From Asparagopsis taxiformis (taxonomy: Eukaryota > Rhodophyta > Florideophyceae > Bonnemaisoniales > Bonnemaisoniaceae): 64,000 nucleotides of DNA. Positions within the stretch are counted from its first letter, which is position 1, and the number at the start of each line of letters is the position of its first letter. The position numbers and the translations under genes are program-made. The stretch covers positions 1 to 64,000 of the forward strand of contig JALQPE010000840.1 in assembly GCA_030407315.1 (NCBI GenBank), in the 5' to 3' direction. Positions 20,735 to 31,972 of the stretch are shown piece after piece. The notes under the pieces are model-generated. The model worked only from the letters and a program-made list of their open reading frames with translations, was not told the origin of the DNA and ran no database searches.

Positions 20735-23700
20735 ATGGGTAATCAACCATCCAGAGACCAACAAAACAGCGCAGGATCCATTTCCGCGTCGACCAACTCA
20801 TCCTCTCCTAGAATGTACCCGAGCCCGCAAACTTCTACACCACCCCAAGATTCCTCGTCTACGCCCGATTCCTCCACGTTGTCACCCACAGAACCGCTCG
20901 AATTCTTCGTCCCACAAAACGCTGCCGAAGTTCTCGATTTCACCAATGATTCCACACCGGAATCCATCGCGAAAGGCCACCTCCTCTGTACCACACCCGG
21001 AAAAAACACCATCGCTCTCGTCGGCATGGGCGGTGCCGGAAAGACTACAAGACTCAGAGCTCTTGGTTACCACCCCGAAATATGGTCCCGATTCAACCAT
21101 GCCATCTTCTTCATCGAACTCGGAGCCCATGTTTCCCTCTCTTCCTTCATGGCCCAACTCAACCTGCTCGTCACCTGCGTCGCTCCAGACTTTGCTAATC
21201 AGTTTGAATCAATGTCCGCCCACGAAACCATCCATCGTGTGCTGGCTACAAAGCTTGTTTCACACCTGCGCTCCAAGAATTTGCTCCTGATATTGGACGA
21301 TGTTGGTCAAGTTAATCATGCAGTGTACGCAATGGTGCGGGCTATTTGCACTGCTGTCCAAAAGTTACCTACCACCTCAATGAAAATTCTTACATCGACG
21401 CGTGATCGCAGTGTCGCTCGCGTGCCGATTCATGATGTGACAGTGGATGTGAATCCGAACGAGGAAGATATCGAGACTGCTGAACGCATTGTTTGTTATC
21501 ATGCGAATGCTGATAGAAGTTCCCTACCAGCTGAAAGTCGTCAGGCGCTACGAGAAATCATCACCATATGTTGTGGTCTACCATTGGCACTCACAGTGGC
21601 TGGCACGTCTATTGCTCAGATCGGCGTAGCGCTACAATACCCAAACAGGCACATGGCATGGAGCCACTACAAAAGTCGACTGCAGAACAGTGCCGGCACG
21701 CTGGGTCACAGTAATGTCGATGGGCACATAGGGCTGTATGCGTCTCTCAAATCCAGTCTAGAGCTTTTGGAATGCGAGTGGATCAATGAGAATATATCGT
21801 TGCACGCCATGTTCCGGTCACTGAGTGTGCTACAGAAAAAGATGGTAATACCACTTAGCGGGCTACAGAGGCTGTGGGGGCTAGATAGCACGCATGCAGC
21901 TCTGGGACTGGGAAAACTTTGTGAGAATAATATCGGAACATTGCATATAGACGTAGAAAACCGCATGGAAGGGTTGAAGCTACATGATCTTGTACATGAT
22001 TACAGTGTAGAGCTAGCGAAGAAGGAAGAAAGCGTGAGTGTATGGCATGGGAGATTGGTGGATGGATTCTGTGGATGGAACTGGTCGAATAGCAGCGGCG
22101 CCAATACTAACAGATCAGAAAAATTGTGGAAGACATTCGCGAATAATGAATATGCTGTGGAAACGATTGTCTGGCACATGCTCGGAGCTGGAAGGGGAGG
22201 AGAGGTGTTGAAATTGCTGACAGACTATGAGTGGATACAAATGGTCAATAGCAACGAACGACGCCATGCCTTTGAGAAGATAATGTCTGATTTAGAGCAA
22301 CTGATAGGGTATTTGAAGACCAGGGGCGAAAATGCTGCAGGGTTAATACCTGATATCAAGATCCTGGTGAAGACGATGAGAAAGTGCCTAATCCCATTCT
22401 GCCTAGAAAATCGAAAGGAATGTTCTTTCCAGTTGTATGGCCGCCTAGCTTCTCTGGTATCACAGTCCGGCGTGATCCAGCGCGTGTTATGGGGCATTGA
22501 ACGGTACAGTTCTCGCCCATGGGTACGGCCGAAGGCTGGTGTCCTTGGTAGTGTCAATAGTACTTTGGAACGCCTTTTGAAGACCGATGTTCTGGTAGTG
22601 AGAATGGCGTTATTGCCTGAGCGGGAAGAACTCATCATTGGGGGAGAGGAGGGTGCACTTCGAGTGATCAGCTGTCATGATGGAGAAGAGCGATATGTGA
22701 TGCAAGGCCACACAAGAGAAATCTCAGGGATATGTGTCGACAAGGAATCTGCAGAGATATATTCCTGTTCCGCGGACGGGGTTCTGATTGTTTGGAAAGA
22801 CGGCGAGCAAGTCCGATCGTTCCAGATCAACAGACTAGAAGAGAATGACCATGTTTGTAGCACATTATTCCTACAAACCCAAAGAATCCTCCTCATCGGC
22901 TGCCAGTCTGGGAAGCTGCGCTTTTTAGATGTGGCTACTGGCACTATTAGTGAATATGCGGATGGCCACTCGGATGCAATCCTCTCGCTGGCAGTTACGG
23001 CAGATGAAAAAATGGTTGTTTCAGGTTCGGCCGACCACAGCATTCGGATGTGGAATACAAGCTCACGGGAGACAATCGGAGAGGCGCTCACTGGTCATAC
23101 AGATAAGATCAACACCCTTGCGTTTAGTCCCGATGATAAATTGCTTGCATCTGCATCCAATGATAAATCAATACGATTCTGGGATGTGCAAGAGCGTAGG
23201 CAGTTTGGCGGCACACTTCCCGGTAGCGAGAATACACCAAACTGTGTTACATTCAACACCGATGGGACTCTGATGTGTTCTGCTGGAACCCATCAAATCG
23301 TACTGTGGGGTCTAGAGGATGTTCAAAACCGCGCGGTTACTGCCCGTTGTTATTCTGACATACGAATGTCTTCAGTAACGCAACTTGTGTTCAGCAGTGA
23401 TGGGTCGGAAGTATTCGCTAGTTCTCCTGTATCCGGAAGCATTGCCGTCTGGAGAACTGATGCTCCTGGAGAATCGCATATAGGAAGGCTGTCGACGACT
23501 GGTTCATATTTCAAAGGCGATATTGCATTTGCGACATCCGATGATGGAGAAGTGATTGTGACAGTTCCTGCAGGCAAAAGAATCGAGTTGCGCAGAATTT
23601 CAGACACGGATAATTTCATCACCGATCGCGTGTTGAGTACGTTCAGCATTCCGAGCAATGATAGCGAGGACAATAATTCTAATCCAGACATTGCTGTTCG

Positions 23701-24907
23701 AGTCGCCGTCTCTAACGATCACAGAACGGTTGCTTACGCTAAATTTCTCGACTGCAATATTTGGGTTGTTGACTTGTCATCCGGTGATATATTGCACACT
23801 TTCACTGATCTGGAAGATTGGGCAACAACCGTGCGGGGTCGCAATGACATCAGCGTCGCACCACGCGTAAAGAAAATTCGATTTAGCGATGATGGCAGGA
23901 GCGTCTATGCCGAAGCAGCTCCAGCGGTTCTTTTCGGATTTGAGCCAATTTGCAAATCAAGAACATGGAGTATTATAGGAGGATATGCTACACCATCAGA
24001 GTTCAACCCTGAGGACTCAGTGACAGAAAGGCCACAATACACGGGCGGTAATGGAAGCAAAAGCCCTCGCCTTGTGGGTATGAGAGCGCAATCCACTGTT
24101 TACACGAGTCAGATTTTCCTAGATACCCGAGATGATGTATCTGCGATCGCGACACTCGATTACTATCCGTACGAAGTTTCGTATACACCTGGTACCCGTC
24201 GATTCTGGTCATCACAACACACTGGAGGCATTGATTACATCGAGCTGATAACAAAGGACACTGAACTGCCGCAACGGGACAAGCCGAAATTGCCTCTTCT
24301 GCCTAATGAAGACCATGAAGATCAAGAAGATTCATATGATGTTTTCATCAGCCACGCAGGCCCTGATAAGGAACCAATCGCACAACACATATACAACGAG
24401 CTGAAAGCACTTGGATTCACTGTGTTCTTCGACAGAGAAGAACTGAGACCTGGTCAAAACGCACCAAGAAGAATGGTTCATGCCATGAGAACCGCAAAGA
24501 TCGCAATCGTGATCCTGTCTCCTGAATTTGCAGTGCGGAAATGGACCATGAAAGAATTGATGTGCTTCCTGGAACGCGGGGAAGATGAGGTCGTAATCAT
24601 TCCGGTCTTCTATAGACTAACGTTGACAGACTGCTGTAACTCGGAACAGTTGTTCAATCATAGAGATGATAACGGTGAGAGGATCATTGATAGAGAAGGG
24701 TTCCTCGAGCGGCTCGCGCGTGAGGGTGGTTCGATCAGGGATGTTATGAATGCACTTGGGGAAATGAGAGGGATCACGGGAATTGAGAACACGAATGGGG
24801 CTTCGAACAGGGATGGAGAGGGGGAAGAAGAGAAGCGGATGGCATTTGTGGCAAGGGTTGTTGCAGCCGCGGTTGAAGTCCGGGAGAGGCTTGGAGGTGG
24901 GAGATGA
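20735..24907 (+). CDS. NB-ARC / WD40 / TIR protein (NLR-like), intact
   Basis: A 1390-residue single-exon protein; the ATG sits in a strong context (CAGCCATGG). It begins M-G-N-Q-P-S, a fit to the N-myristoylation consensus (Gly2, Ser6), followed by a disordered Ser/Pro/Thr region to about residue 50. The NB-ARC ATPase follows: P-loop G-M-G-G-A-G-K-T-T (Lys103), Walker B L-L-I-L-D-D (Asp188/189), G-L-P-L-A-L at 281-286 and an MHD-like L-H-D at 416-418. From about 615 to 1150 are WD40 repeats (R-M-W, R-F-W-D-V, V-L-W endings). The C-terminus (about 1202-1340) is a TIR domain (D-V-F-I-S-H) retaining W1270 and E1274 in W-x-x-x-E-L, the catalytic glutamate position of NAD-cleaving TIRs. The architecture is that of a signal-sensing STAND ATPase: WD40 senses, NB-ARC oligomerises, TIR signals, probably in innate defence or cell death. 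Confidence 0.9.
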   Translation: MGNQPSRDQQNSAGSISASTNSSSPRMYPSPQTSTPPQDSSSTPDSSTLSPTEPLEFFVPQNAAEVLDFTNDSTPESIAKGHLLCTTPGKNTIALVGMGGAGKTTRLRALGYHPEIWSRFNHAIFFIELGAHVSLSSFMAQLNLLVTCVAPDFANQFESMSAHETIHRVLATKLVSHLRSKNLLLILDDVGQVNHAVYAMVRAICTAVQKLPTTSMKILTSTRDRSVARVPIHDVTVDVNPNEEDIETAERIVCYHANADRSSLPAESRQALREIITICCGLPLALTVAGTSIAQIGVALQYPNRHMAWSHYKSRLQNSAGTLGHSNVDGHIGLYASLKSSLELLECEWINENISLHAMFRSLSVLQKKMVIPLSGLQRLWGLDSTHAALGLGKLCENNIGTLHIDVENRMEGLKLHDLVHDYSVELAKKEESVSVWHGRLVDGFCGWNWSNSSGANTNRSEKLWKTFANNEYAVETIVWHMLGAGRGGEVLKLLTDYEWIQMVNSNERRHAFEKIMSDLEQLIGYLKTRGENAAGLIPDIKILVKTMRKCLIPFCLENRKECSFQLYGRLASLVSQSGVIQRVLWGIERYSSRPWVRPKAGVLGSVNSTLERLLKTDVLVVRMALLPEREELIIGGEEGALRVISCHDGEERYVMQGHTREISGICVDKESAEIYSCSADGVLIVWKDGEQVRSFQINRLEENDHVCSTLFLQTQRILLIGCQSGKLRFLDVATGTISEYADGHSDAILSLAVTADEKMVVSGSADHSIRMWNTSSRETIGEALTGHTDKINTLAFSPDDKLLASASNDKSIRFWDVQERRQFGGTLPGSENTPNCVTFNTDGTLMCSAGTHQIVLWGLEDVQNRAVTARCYSDIRMSSVTQLVFSSDGSEVFASSPVSGSIAVWRTDAPGESHIGRLSTTGSYFKGDIAFATSDDGEVIVTVPAGKRIELRRISDTDNFITDRVLSTFSIPSNDSEDNNSNPDIAVRVAVSNDHRTVAYAKFLDCNIWVVDLSSGDILHTFTDLEDWATTVRGRNDISVAPRVKKIRFSDDGRSVYAEAAPAVLFGFEPICKSRTWSIIGGYATPSEFNPEDSVTERPQYTGGNGSKSPRLVGMRAQSTVYTSQIFLDTRDDVSAIATLDYYPYEVSYTPGTRRFWSSQHTGGIDYIELITKDTELPQRDKPKLPLLPNEDHEDQEDSYDVFISHAGPDKEPIAQHIYNELKALGFTVFFDREELRPGQNAPRRMVHAMRTAKIAIVILSPEFAVRKWTMKELMCFLERGEDEVVIIPVFYRLTLTDCCNSEQLFNHRDDNGERIIDREGFLERLAREGGSIRDVMNALGEMRGITGIENTNGASNRDGEGEEEKRMAFVARVVAAAVEVRERLGGGR

Positions 24908-26696
24908 GAAATATAAGGTCGCCCTTAGCCCAAGGTATAGCCTTCAGTCGACTACATCCGTCCCGTCCCAATGAGAACTGTAAGTTCGGAAAGATTTCAA
25001 AATTCAAATGGAAACATAGGAACTCAATTATAGTTCCCTCTTGTTACAATTACACGGCGGAAATAGCCATGGTTCTCGGCTGGATGGGACTTTAGTCGTG
25101 AGCTCTCAGATTTGGCGGGTATGTTGCTGACCTGATCGGAACTTTGGCAAGTCGCGTAAACACCAGCTGTACGTAAATAGGAACCCATTTCCCTTGTAGA
25201 CGTTTGCAACTTACAATACAAGTTTGGAAATAACTAGTGTTGAGATAATTTCACACTCACACTACAAGCTGTGAAAAGACCCCCACAATATAATGTGAGG
25301 GTGAGGATGACTGCATGTGCATTACAGTCACATACAGAGAAGCCAGTGGTCTACGATCATTGAAATTCATGACGACATAGGAGGTAGACCAGGATTTAGA
25401 ATAGAACAACCTCGATGAGGCATTAGGATGATCATCAACGACAATCCCCAGTGAAGACTAGGGAACACACCAACCTCTAGGTCTAGTGACATCAACAGCA
25501 GAGGTTTTAGCCATTGCTACACTAGTCTTGATAAAGACATCTACGAACTCAACAAAATCCAAGCGCTTTAGCCTTGACACTCTTTGCATTTGTAACCACG
25601 TTTCCTCAAGCTTGGAGCATCAGGTGGTTACCCGCTGCAAAAGATAAAAAAATTTGCTGGAACGGATCTAGCCCTGCACAGCTATAATATGGACGAAAAC
25701 ATATCATGGTAACACAAACGCTTTTCTCTCATGTCAAGTCGCAGAACCACAGAAGGAACCATAGATCTCAACAAAATAATTTTTTACTTAAACGAGATCG
25801 CTTGTTTGGAATCCTCTGACAGTAAGGGGTTTCTCACGAAATAGAAGAATCAAAACCCGGGAACTACACATGCATCCATATTGTTTGATAGCTCTGTAAT
25901 TCGTTCACAGCACTGTATGGTTCTTCTAAATTTGGTTTCCTTACGCCATTCTTACGAATCTCCTCGTTCTGAGATCTTGTCATGTTTCAGTTCACTTGGC
26001 TTTCATAGAACAGATACAGATGTATAGCTTTGCAGTTGTATTCTCAGGAACCACAGAATCAGGTTTATCCATGTATTTTCTACAAACAACCGAGCAGAAA
26101 TAAGTCGAGATCCCAATACCCCAGTGAAACTCCAGGAAATCCACTTAGCTACCTCTAGTTCTTCCATGCAGATATACGAAGCTATGGAATAAACCTTACT
26201 TAGTCATACATTGCATATCAGTCACCTTTTTCGCTGGATATCTTATGAATTCGGTTCTTGATGAGTGTACGGAGGATAAATCAATGAAATGAGTGGCTTA
26301 TGTAAATGTTGGATAAATACCTTTATCTTCGTATAACCGCTAAGCCACACCGGACATGTGGTTCATTGGTCTTACAGTAAATGTAACAAAAGCCGCCTCC
26401 ATGGCTGCTCCCCTCTTCACATAATATACTCTTCAAAAAGAAATATAAGTGCCACCTCAGCAAAAAAGAATCGGAAGATGAGAAGAAATGATCACACACT
26501 TATCAAAATGGCGTTTTTGAAATTCCTCACGTCGCCCTTGCTACTTGGAGCTTTGTTCTCCTTTCCGACAGAACTCTAAGAAGACAATCAATTCAAGGAT
26601 GGTTTAGCAATATCCCATACTGTCTGAAAAGAGGTAGGAAATATTCTTTCTCACCAGGTATGCACCGCATGTCCCAGTGTCTGTGTCTCTCGAAGG
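24908..26696. other. No gene recognised
   Basis: AT-rich sequence with only short chance frames. No domain, splice pattern or repeat noticed. Confidence 0.5.
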
Positions 26697-27058
26697 ATGG
26701 CAGAAATATTATGTGAACAGGAATATTCCGTAGAGGTTGGTTGCATCGTGGTTGAAGATCCGACCTGTCGCAGTTTCATTGTTCCTGCCACACATCGATG
26801 CGTACCTGCAAATAGTATAAGAGACGATTCGGGATGTCCGAATCGATGCTGAAGAACAGCCGCTGAAGCTGGACGGGATTTTGTACCTCAAAAGGTCAGG
26901 GATCTTGGATGTGGAGTTGTTAGTTGTTGCCGCTCTGGATTTTCTTGCGCATTACCGACCCCAGTTCCGTTGTAAGATCCGTGTCATTTACGGCTGTCAA
27001 GACGGCCCCCGGAACCACGTTGGTTTGCTGCATCCACAAGAAGAGAATAAGCAGTAGA
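26697..27058 (+). pseudogene. Coding-like segment of an unrecognised, broken or spliced gene (part 1)
   Basis: Two adjoining segments on the plus strand read like real protein. One is the frame from the ATG at 26697, which begins M-A-E-I-L-C-E-Q-E-Y and continues to about 26840. The second frame runs from 26821 to a TAG at 27058, with a hydrophobic core (V-E-L-L-V-V-A-A-L) and a Cys/Arg-rich end. They are offset by one frame with no room for an intron, so a single-base indel, real or from sequencing, separates them. I recognise no domain. Later coding-like pieces at 27809 and 28134 may belong to the same gene. Confidence 0.35.
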
Positions 27059-27808
27059 TAATGTTGTAAACAAAGTGGAACTTCAAACCTTGTCGAAAAA
27101 CGCAGATCAAATGACCTTACTTATGCGAGTTCATTTTAGAATCGTTGTACTTTGCCGTTTGTTGTAGAGCATTTCCGGGGTCCCATTTTCCTTATACTTG
27201 TTGAATTTCAAGATAGGAGAGATATTGGTGGAGGCTGCGGAGGGAGGGAGGATGGATTCAGGATTATGAAAATGTGTTTAGAAAGTCGTCAACCGGAAGT
27301 GATGTATGGTTTTGCCATGAGTGAATTTGATAGCGAACGTTCATGTACATCTTTATAGATGCTTAACAACGAGCGTCTACAGCTTGAGTGAGGATCGGAG
27401 CGCGTTGCCGATTGCTCCAAATTTCGGTTTGTTGCTGTTTCGCTAGTGATGATGGAATACTGTATCCATAAATGTTGGGTCCAAACAATTGGATGATATC
27501 TGATACTGCTTCTTTCCAAATCCTATTCGAACAGAATAAATGTGAGATGTACAGGTGTATACAGCTGCATGTTTTTCTCATATGAGAGCAGTACAAGTTA
27601 TACATAGAACGAATGTCTGGAAAGTAAACTTTCTCAACAGGGTAATCTGTTCTGAGAAAGATGATGTCAGGCATTTCCTTCTACCCGAAACAGATATTGC
27701 TTCTGTCTCTGCTCTGCAAATCTAAAGATTTCTAGTCTTGACAGATAGTGTCGACAGTCCGCCTCACGCCACCCACAGCATTAGACAACATACGCAGGCA
27801 TTTCGTAG

Positions 27809-27994
27809 CCCATTTTTCATCTGCTGGAAACGATATTTTCTCCCGACATGGTCTTTCCTCTCCAGCTGCATGCACGTCGGAGAAGGTTACAACTTTCTGA
27901 CGAAGGACTGCGTCTACATATCCGAAGTTATGACGTTGTCGCCGCTGTACTCGTACTCAAGAAACTGCATTACAAGTGTATCTTGTTTATTGGT
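27809..27994 (+). pseudogene. Coding-like segment, candidate internal exon (part 2)
   Basis: Open for about 62 codons after an in-frame TAG at 27806-27808 that could be the end of a 3' splice site. It finishes with a TAG immediately followed by GTGAGT, a good donor sequence. The product is helical and Leu/Arg/Val-rich (V-V-A-A-V-L-V-L-K-K). Neither of the overlapping frames looks as protein-like. Function unknown. Confidence 0.3.
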
Positions 27995-28133
27995 TAGGTG
28001 AGTACACTGCCTGTGGAACAACATTCTTTCTCCAACAATAAATTTACGTCTCAACCAAAACATTTGAATCTTTGATCTAAAACATTTCGCCAGAGCTCTA
28101 CTACACGTGTAGCGGACATGCTACAATCTTCAC

Positions 28134-28798
28134 TTGCAAAAGCTGGTCAACCTCCCCATCCACCCGACATACCCGACCCTCAACTCTCGCGAGCCCTCAT
28201 TTTCTCCAGTGATCCAGGAAGTCCTGAACCGAACCGCCTTCGCGCCCGATCCGCGCTTCGTTCTCGACGAAATCTGCGCCATTACCGCCCCTGTGACTTC
28301 AGTAGACACCAGTCTGGCGAAAACCGGCGTTCTGAACACGACCCGCGAGACATATCGACGCTTTCGTAGCCTGTTGTCGTGCCGCGTGTTCAGGAAAAAG
28401 AACTGCTACTGTGATCATTACCGTCCTCCGGTCTTCGTTTTCTCTGGTGCGTTTTGTCCCGGTTTAACCACCCTGTCGAAGAATGGAGTGAACCCGAGCT
28501 TTATGCACTTGCTGTCGATGAGTTTTGCAGTTGGCATCTTTCTCGGGAATATGTGGCCGATAGACACGTCGTGCATAATTTCTTGCTGCTTGTGACTTTG
28601 ATCCAACTTTTGACCCAACACAACTGGCTCTTCGCTGGTTTTCCAGCTCTACTTGAATGGTTACTTTATCGACGTAGTTCAATGCTCCAATCATCTGCGG
28701 CGACTTCAAGCGATATCTACCTGGATGAACAATACTTCGTACGGCTCGTAATCAGGCGTTGCGATCAGGGATATGCGGCCAATACCGGCGTTTAACGG
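28134..28798 (+). pseudogene. Coding-like segments of an unrecognised gene (part 3)
   Basis: The frame 28134-28460 (Pro-rich start, then R-E-T-Y-R-R-F-R and a Cys-containing stretch) and the frame 28454-28795 (E-E-W-S-E-P-E-L-Y-A-L-A-V-D-E-F, then a long hydrophobic helix) read as one protein crossing a one-base frame change near 28455. The second part could hold a membrane helix (F-L-L-L-V-T-L-I-Q-L-L). No domain is recognised. A short intron using GTGCGT near 28446 is an alternative to an indel. Confidence 0.35.
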
Positions 28799-31261
28799 GT
28801 TCCTTCTCGTCCAGTAACGGGAGGGCGTGCTGCTGTTGGCGCCAATGCACGACGAGCGTCCTGTCACTGGATCCGGCGCCCGAGTTTTGTCGAGGCAGCT
28901 GGCTGTTCTGCCAGCTGTGCAAGTCTTTGATTTGGAAATTGGCGCGCGGCGGGGAAAAGACATTGTGCACTAGATCGAGATTCCTTCACCCCGGAGCAAC
29001 ACGGCTGATGTGACAAAGCCGAAGTAGTCGGTCGAAATGTGAGATCGGCGCATGTAGGCACGCATTGGCGGATTTTATGTCTTTACCATGAGCATTGCAG
29101 CGCACCATTGCGTGATCATTGGAAACTAAGACTTGGACAGCATTGTGAAACTCGTTGCGAAGCTCTTCTCGCATCGGCTATCGAACGCGCCTATGACGCC
29201 GTGGGCGTCGGCGTGCGATTATTCGCAACGCGATACTGTCCGCATGAGGAATGGGCAGCGACAATTTTTCATCTGCAGACGTTCCAAACGCATGATAGTC
29301 GTTGTGTAATGGCGCCTTCCGTTGCTAGTTTTCATAATCGTTGTCCGCCATGTACTTTGCCCACGGCCATGATTTGGATCGACAAATAGTTGCCATCCTC
29401 GCTAGTGCGGATACGGCAGACATTGGGGTGCCGTAAAATCGGCAACTGTAAAGAACCGCGATTGGAGATCGCTCACATCCGCGGAACGTGTTGATCAGGA
29501 CACTATCATGGGTATTATAGCGCCCCAAGTCCCATCGGCACGCTGTGATATATTTAGTACCTTGGCTGGAAAGCGTCAGCTACCAGCCGGTCGTTGCACA
29601 TCCCAAAGCGTTATCGCAACACGTCGACGTTTTCAGGAAACGAGCGCGTTTCAACTTTGGCGGACATGAAGCGATGCATTCTGTTGTCATGGATACGAAT
29701 TGGCGTACGAGTCAGCGTACGCGCGGCATTACCATCTCGAATATCGCGAAGTCGATTCGCAAAGTGCATGGCGCGATGGAAATTACTTTTCTCGCCTCGT
29801 TTACGCACCCGACATGCAGTCGCGGGTCGCGATGTACTACAAACTAGACTCGCTCCAAACACAGGCGCGACGGGGCTCTCCGCGCGGTTTGTCAACGATG
29901 CGCTGTATTTCGCTCTATGCGCGGACGGTGTCGGCGCGGATGGCACGTGACCGCGCGTCATGACGCAGCGTGGAAGATCTGGACGGCTTGCGCGCGATCG
30001 GCGAGCGTGGAGCGGTGCAACATGTCGAACATGTGACATGTCGCTGTTTGAAACATTTGTTGGGAATTTTAAAAGTTGAAATATACTGTGACAGACCTGA
30101 CAGAGATCGGACAATGACAGCCACCAGCTCTACGAGCGGCCGAACATTCCGTTGCCGATGTCGATTTCTCGCCGAGGAATAAGTGCATACACCTCTGAAT
30201 GTTCGAGCGTTGAAACCGCATACATACGCCGTCTGCGCGATAGACAAGCAACGCCCTCGGCGCCATCTGGATGCACCGATTGCATCGCGCAAAGCCGCCA
30301 ATCGACGGTCATAGCGCGGCTGTATGCACGTCACGTCATGCGACGACCCGTATGTAACAGCGAAAACGATGTATGCATCCGTGAAAACTCATCACAAGCT
30401 TGAAACGATTCCTGCCCGAGGTCACTATACACCTCGCGCATGATTGGCCCATTTCGCCGCGGATGACATTCGTCCTGCTTCGACCATCGCCGATAGTAAG
30501 GAAGGGGGAGACTGCTTTTTTTCACCGCTGCCCCCGTCGTACGTCATGCCGTATATCCACTGTCAAGAGCGTTTTTTCGCCCCCCCCCACCCCACCCCGC
30601 GTTGCAGACAGTTTGACGCCGCCCGTCACGTCTGATAGCGCGAGGCTCGTTGGTGCTGGTTGGTTGGTTGGCTGGTACGCGCAGACGTGGAAGAAACGTG
30701 CGCTTTGAATTGAATGGAAATTGGAGAATAATAAGTGCTTTGCTGTGCTGTTGTGTCGCGATGACGGCAACGATGTATGTGTAAACTGGATTGCGGGGTT
30801 GTGAACTGTCTAATTTGTATGACCGCCGTTCGTCTTCGTTATCGTTCGATGCTGTCTTGGAGACGATTGGAATAGTATCCCGTTGCTACGGTGCAACAAG
30901 TGCTTTGTAGATTTGCTCGACTGGTCTTTCGAGTGTCATCTTCATAGATACTGTACATACTGTTCCCGCCCAGTATATCCATCGACGTGATTATATAGAG
31001 TATAATCCGGTTCAACAGCCGCGTATAATCGCTCCTCCGCAGCCTTACTACCGCTTCTATCTCGCCGTGCACGACCTGACGTGCCCTATATGCGTACCGC
31101 ATGAAGGGGAATCAAGAAACCGCTCGACCGCACACTACGTATCGTCGCTTATCTAATCGCCACACTCGTGTATCTCAATAACAAGAACAATTTACTCAAC
31201 TCCAGGAATATCGTGCTCTTCATAATACTCCGACCGACTATCCATCCGTCACGCGCCCATC
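28799..31261. other. No certain gene; GC-richer with overlapping frames
   Basis: Frames of 60-170 codons overlap on both strands between 29545 and 30334 (for example 29611-30114 minus and 29545-29847 plus). All are Arg/Ser/Thr-rich or lack domains. A C8-10 tract with CCCCACCCC lies near 30582-30600. I would not call a gene here without transcript data. Confidence 0.4.
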
Positions 31262-31972
31262 TCAGAACCCACAAATCTCAAACACCAACTGATCAATAAC
31301 GTCCAACAATTCAAAATACCCAGTAATACCAAACACCCTCGAACTCGTTCCAGTGATATTCTCCAAAAACCGAATATCACTTCCAAATCCAACACCGACC
31401 GCGCACACCGCATTACCTGGAGCGCGTCTCATAAAGCTCCTCGCCGCTCCGCGAGCATTTCCTCGGAAGAACGAGCGACCGTCAGCAATAATCACCATCT
31501 TGTTCACATCCTCCGGAGTGTTTCGCAGCTCTCTCGCGCAGAACCGAATACCGGACGACAGCAACGAGGCCGGCGTGCTCTGCAGCACCGAGGCTTCAGT
31601 ATCCAGTAGGAACCGGTTTGCGTCCGTGGTGAACAGACTAATCGGACGAATAGGACGCGTGTATTGCACCGCGGCAAAGCCAGCACGTTCATCCGCGGCA
31701 ACGATAGCGGCGATCAATTGCGCGAATTCCAGCTGGATTTTATACTCCTCCGGCGAGACAAAGCGACCTCCATCGACCAGGAAACACACGTTTGGATTGC
31801 ATGTCTTCTCCGCCACTTCTTCCCGCAGATTGTCGATCATTTGCGCGGTTGCCGGCGCCTGAATGAGCGAGTTTTCGGGCAGTGCTTCTTGGATCGGCTC
31901 GCGGGATTCGATGCCGAAAACACCCGCCACAAAGGCGATGAAGAGGAGCGTGACCAAAGCTGTTCGGATCAT
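31262..31972 (-). CDS. Secreted von Willebrand factor A domain protein (paralogue 1)
   Basis: 236 residues from a clean ATG. A typical secretion signal (residues 1-20, T-L-L-F-I-A-F-V-A-G-V-F-G) is followed by a short spacer and one VWA domain of about 190 residues to the C-terminus. VWA domains bind ligands through a metal site (MIDAS). Here the DxSxS motif is replaced by D-G-G-R-F, while the Thr (S-T-P-A-S-L-L) and the second Asp (I-I-A-D-G-R-S) persist. Five Cys, including C-N-P-N-V-C and E-I-C-G, are shared with the two plus-strand paralogues and suggest disulphides. A TATA-like GATAAAAACC lies about 90 bp upstream. A matrix or adhesion role is likely, ligand unknown. Confidence 0.85.
   Translation of the reverse strand: MIRTALVTLLFIAFVAGVFGIESREPIQEALPENSLIQAPATAQMIDNLREEVAEKTCNPNVCFLVDGGRFVSPEEYKIQLEFAQLIAAIVAADERAGFAAVQYTRPIRPISLFTTDANRFLLDTEASVLQSTPASLLSSGIRFCARELRNTPEDVNKMVIIADGRSFFRGNARGAARSFMRRAPGNAVCAVGVGFGSDIRFLENITGTSSRVFGITGYFELLDVIDQLVFEICGF

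Noticed and set aside
29611..30114. 167-codon minus-strand ORF
   Set aside because: Overlaps equally long plus-strand frames, has Arg/Ser/Thr bias and no recognisable motif.
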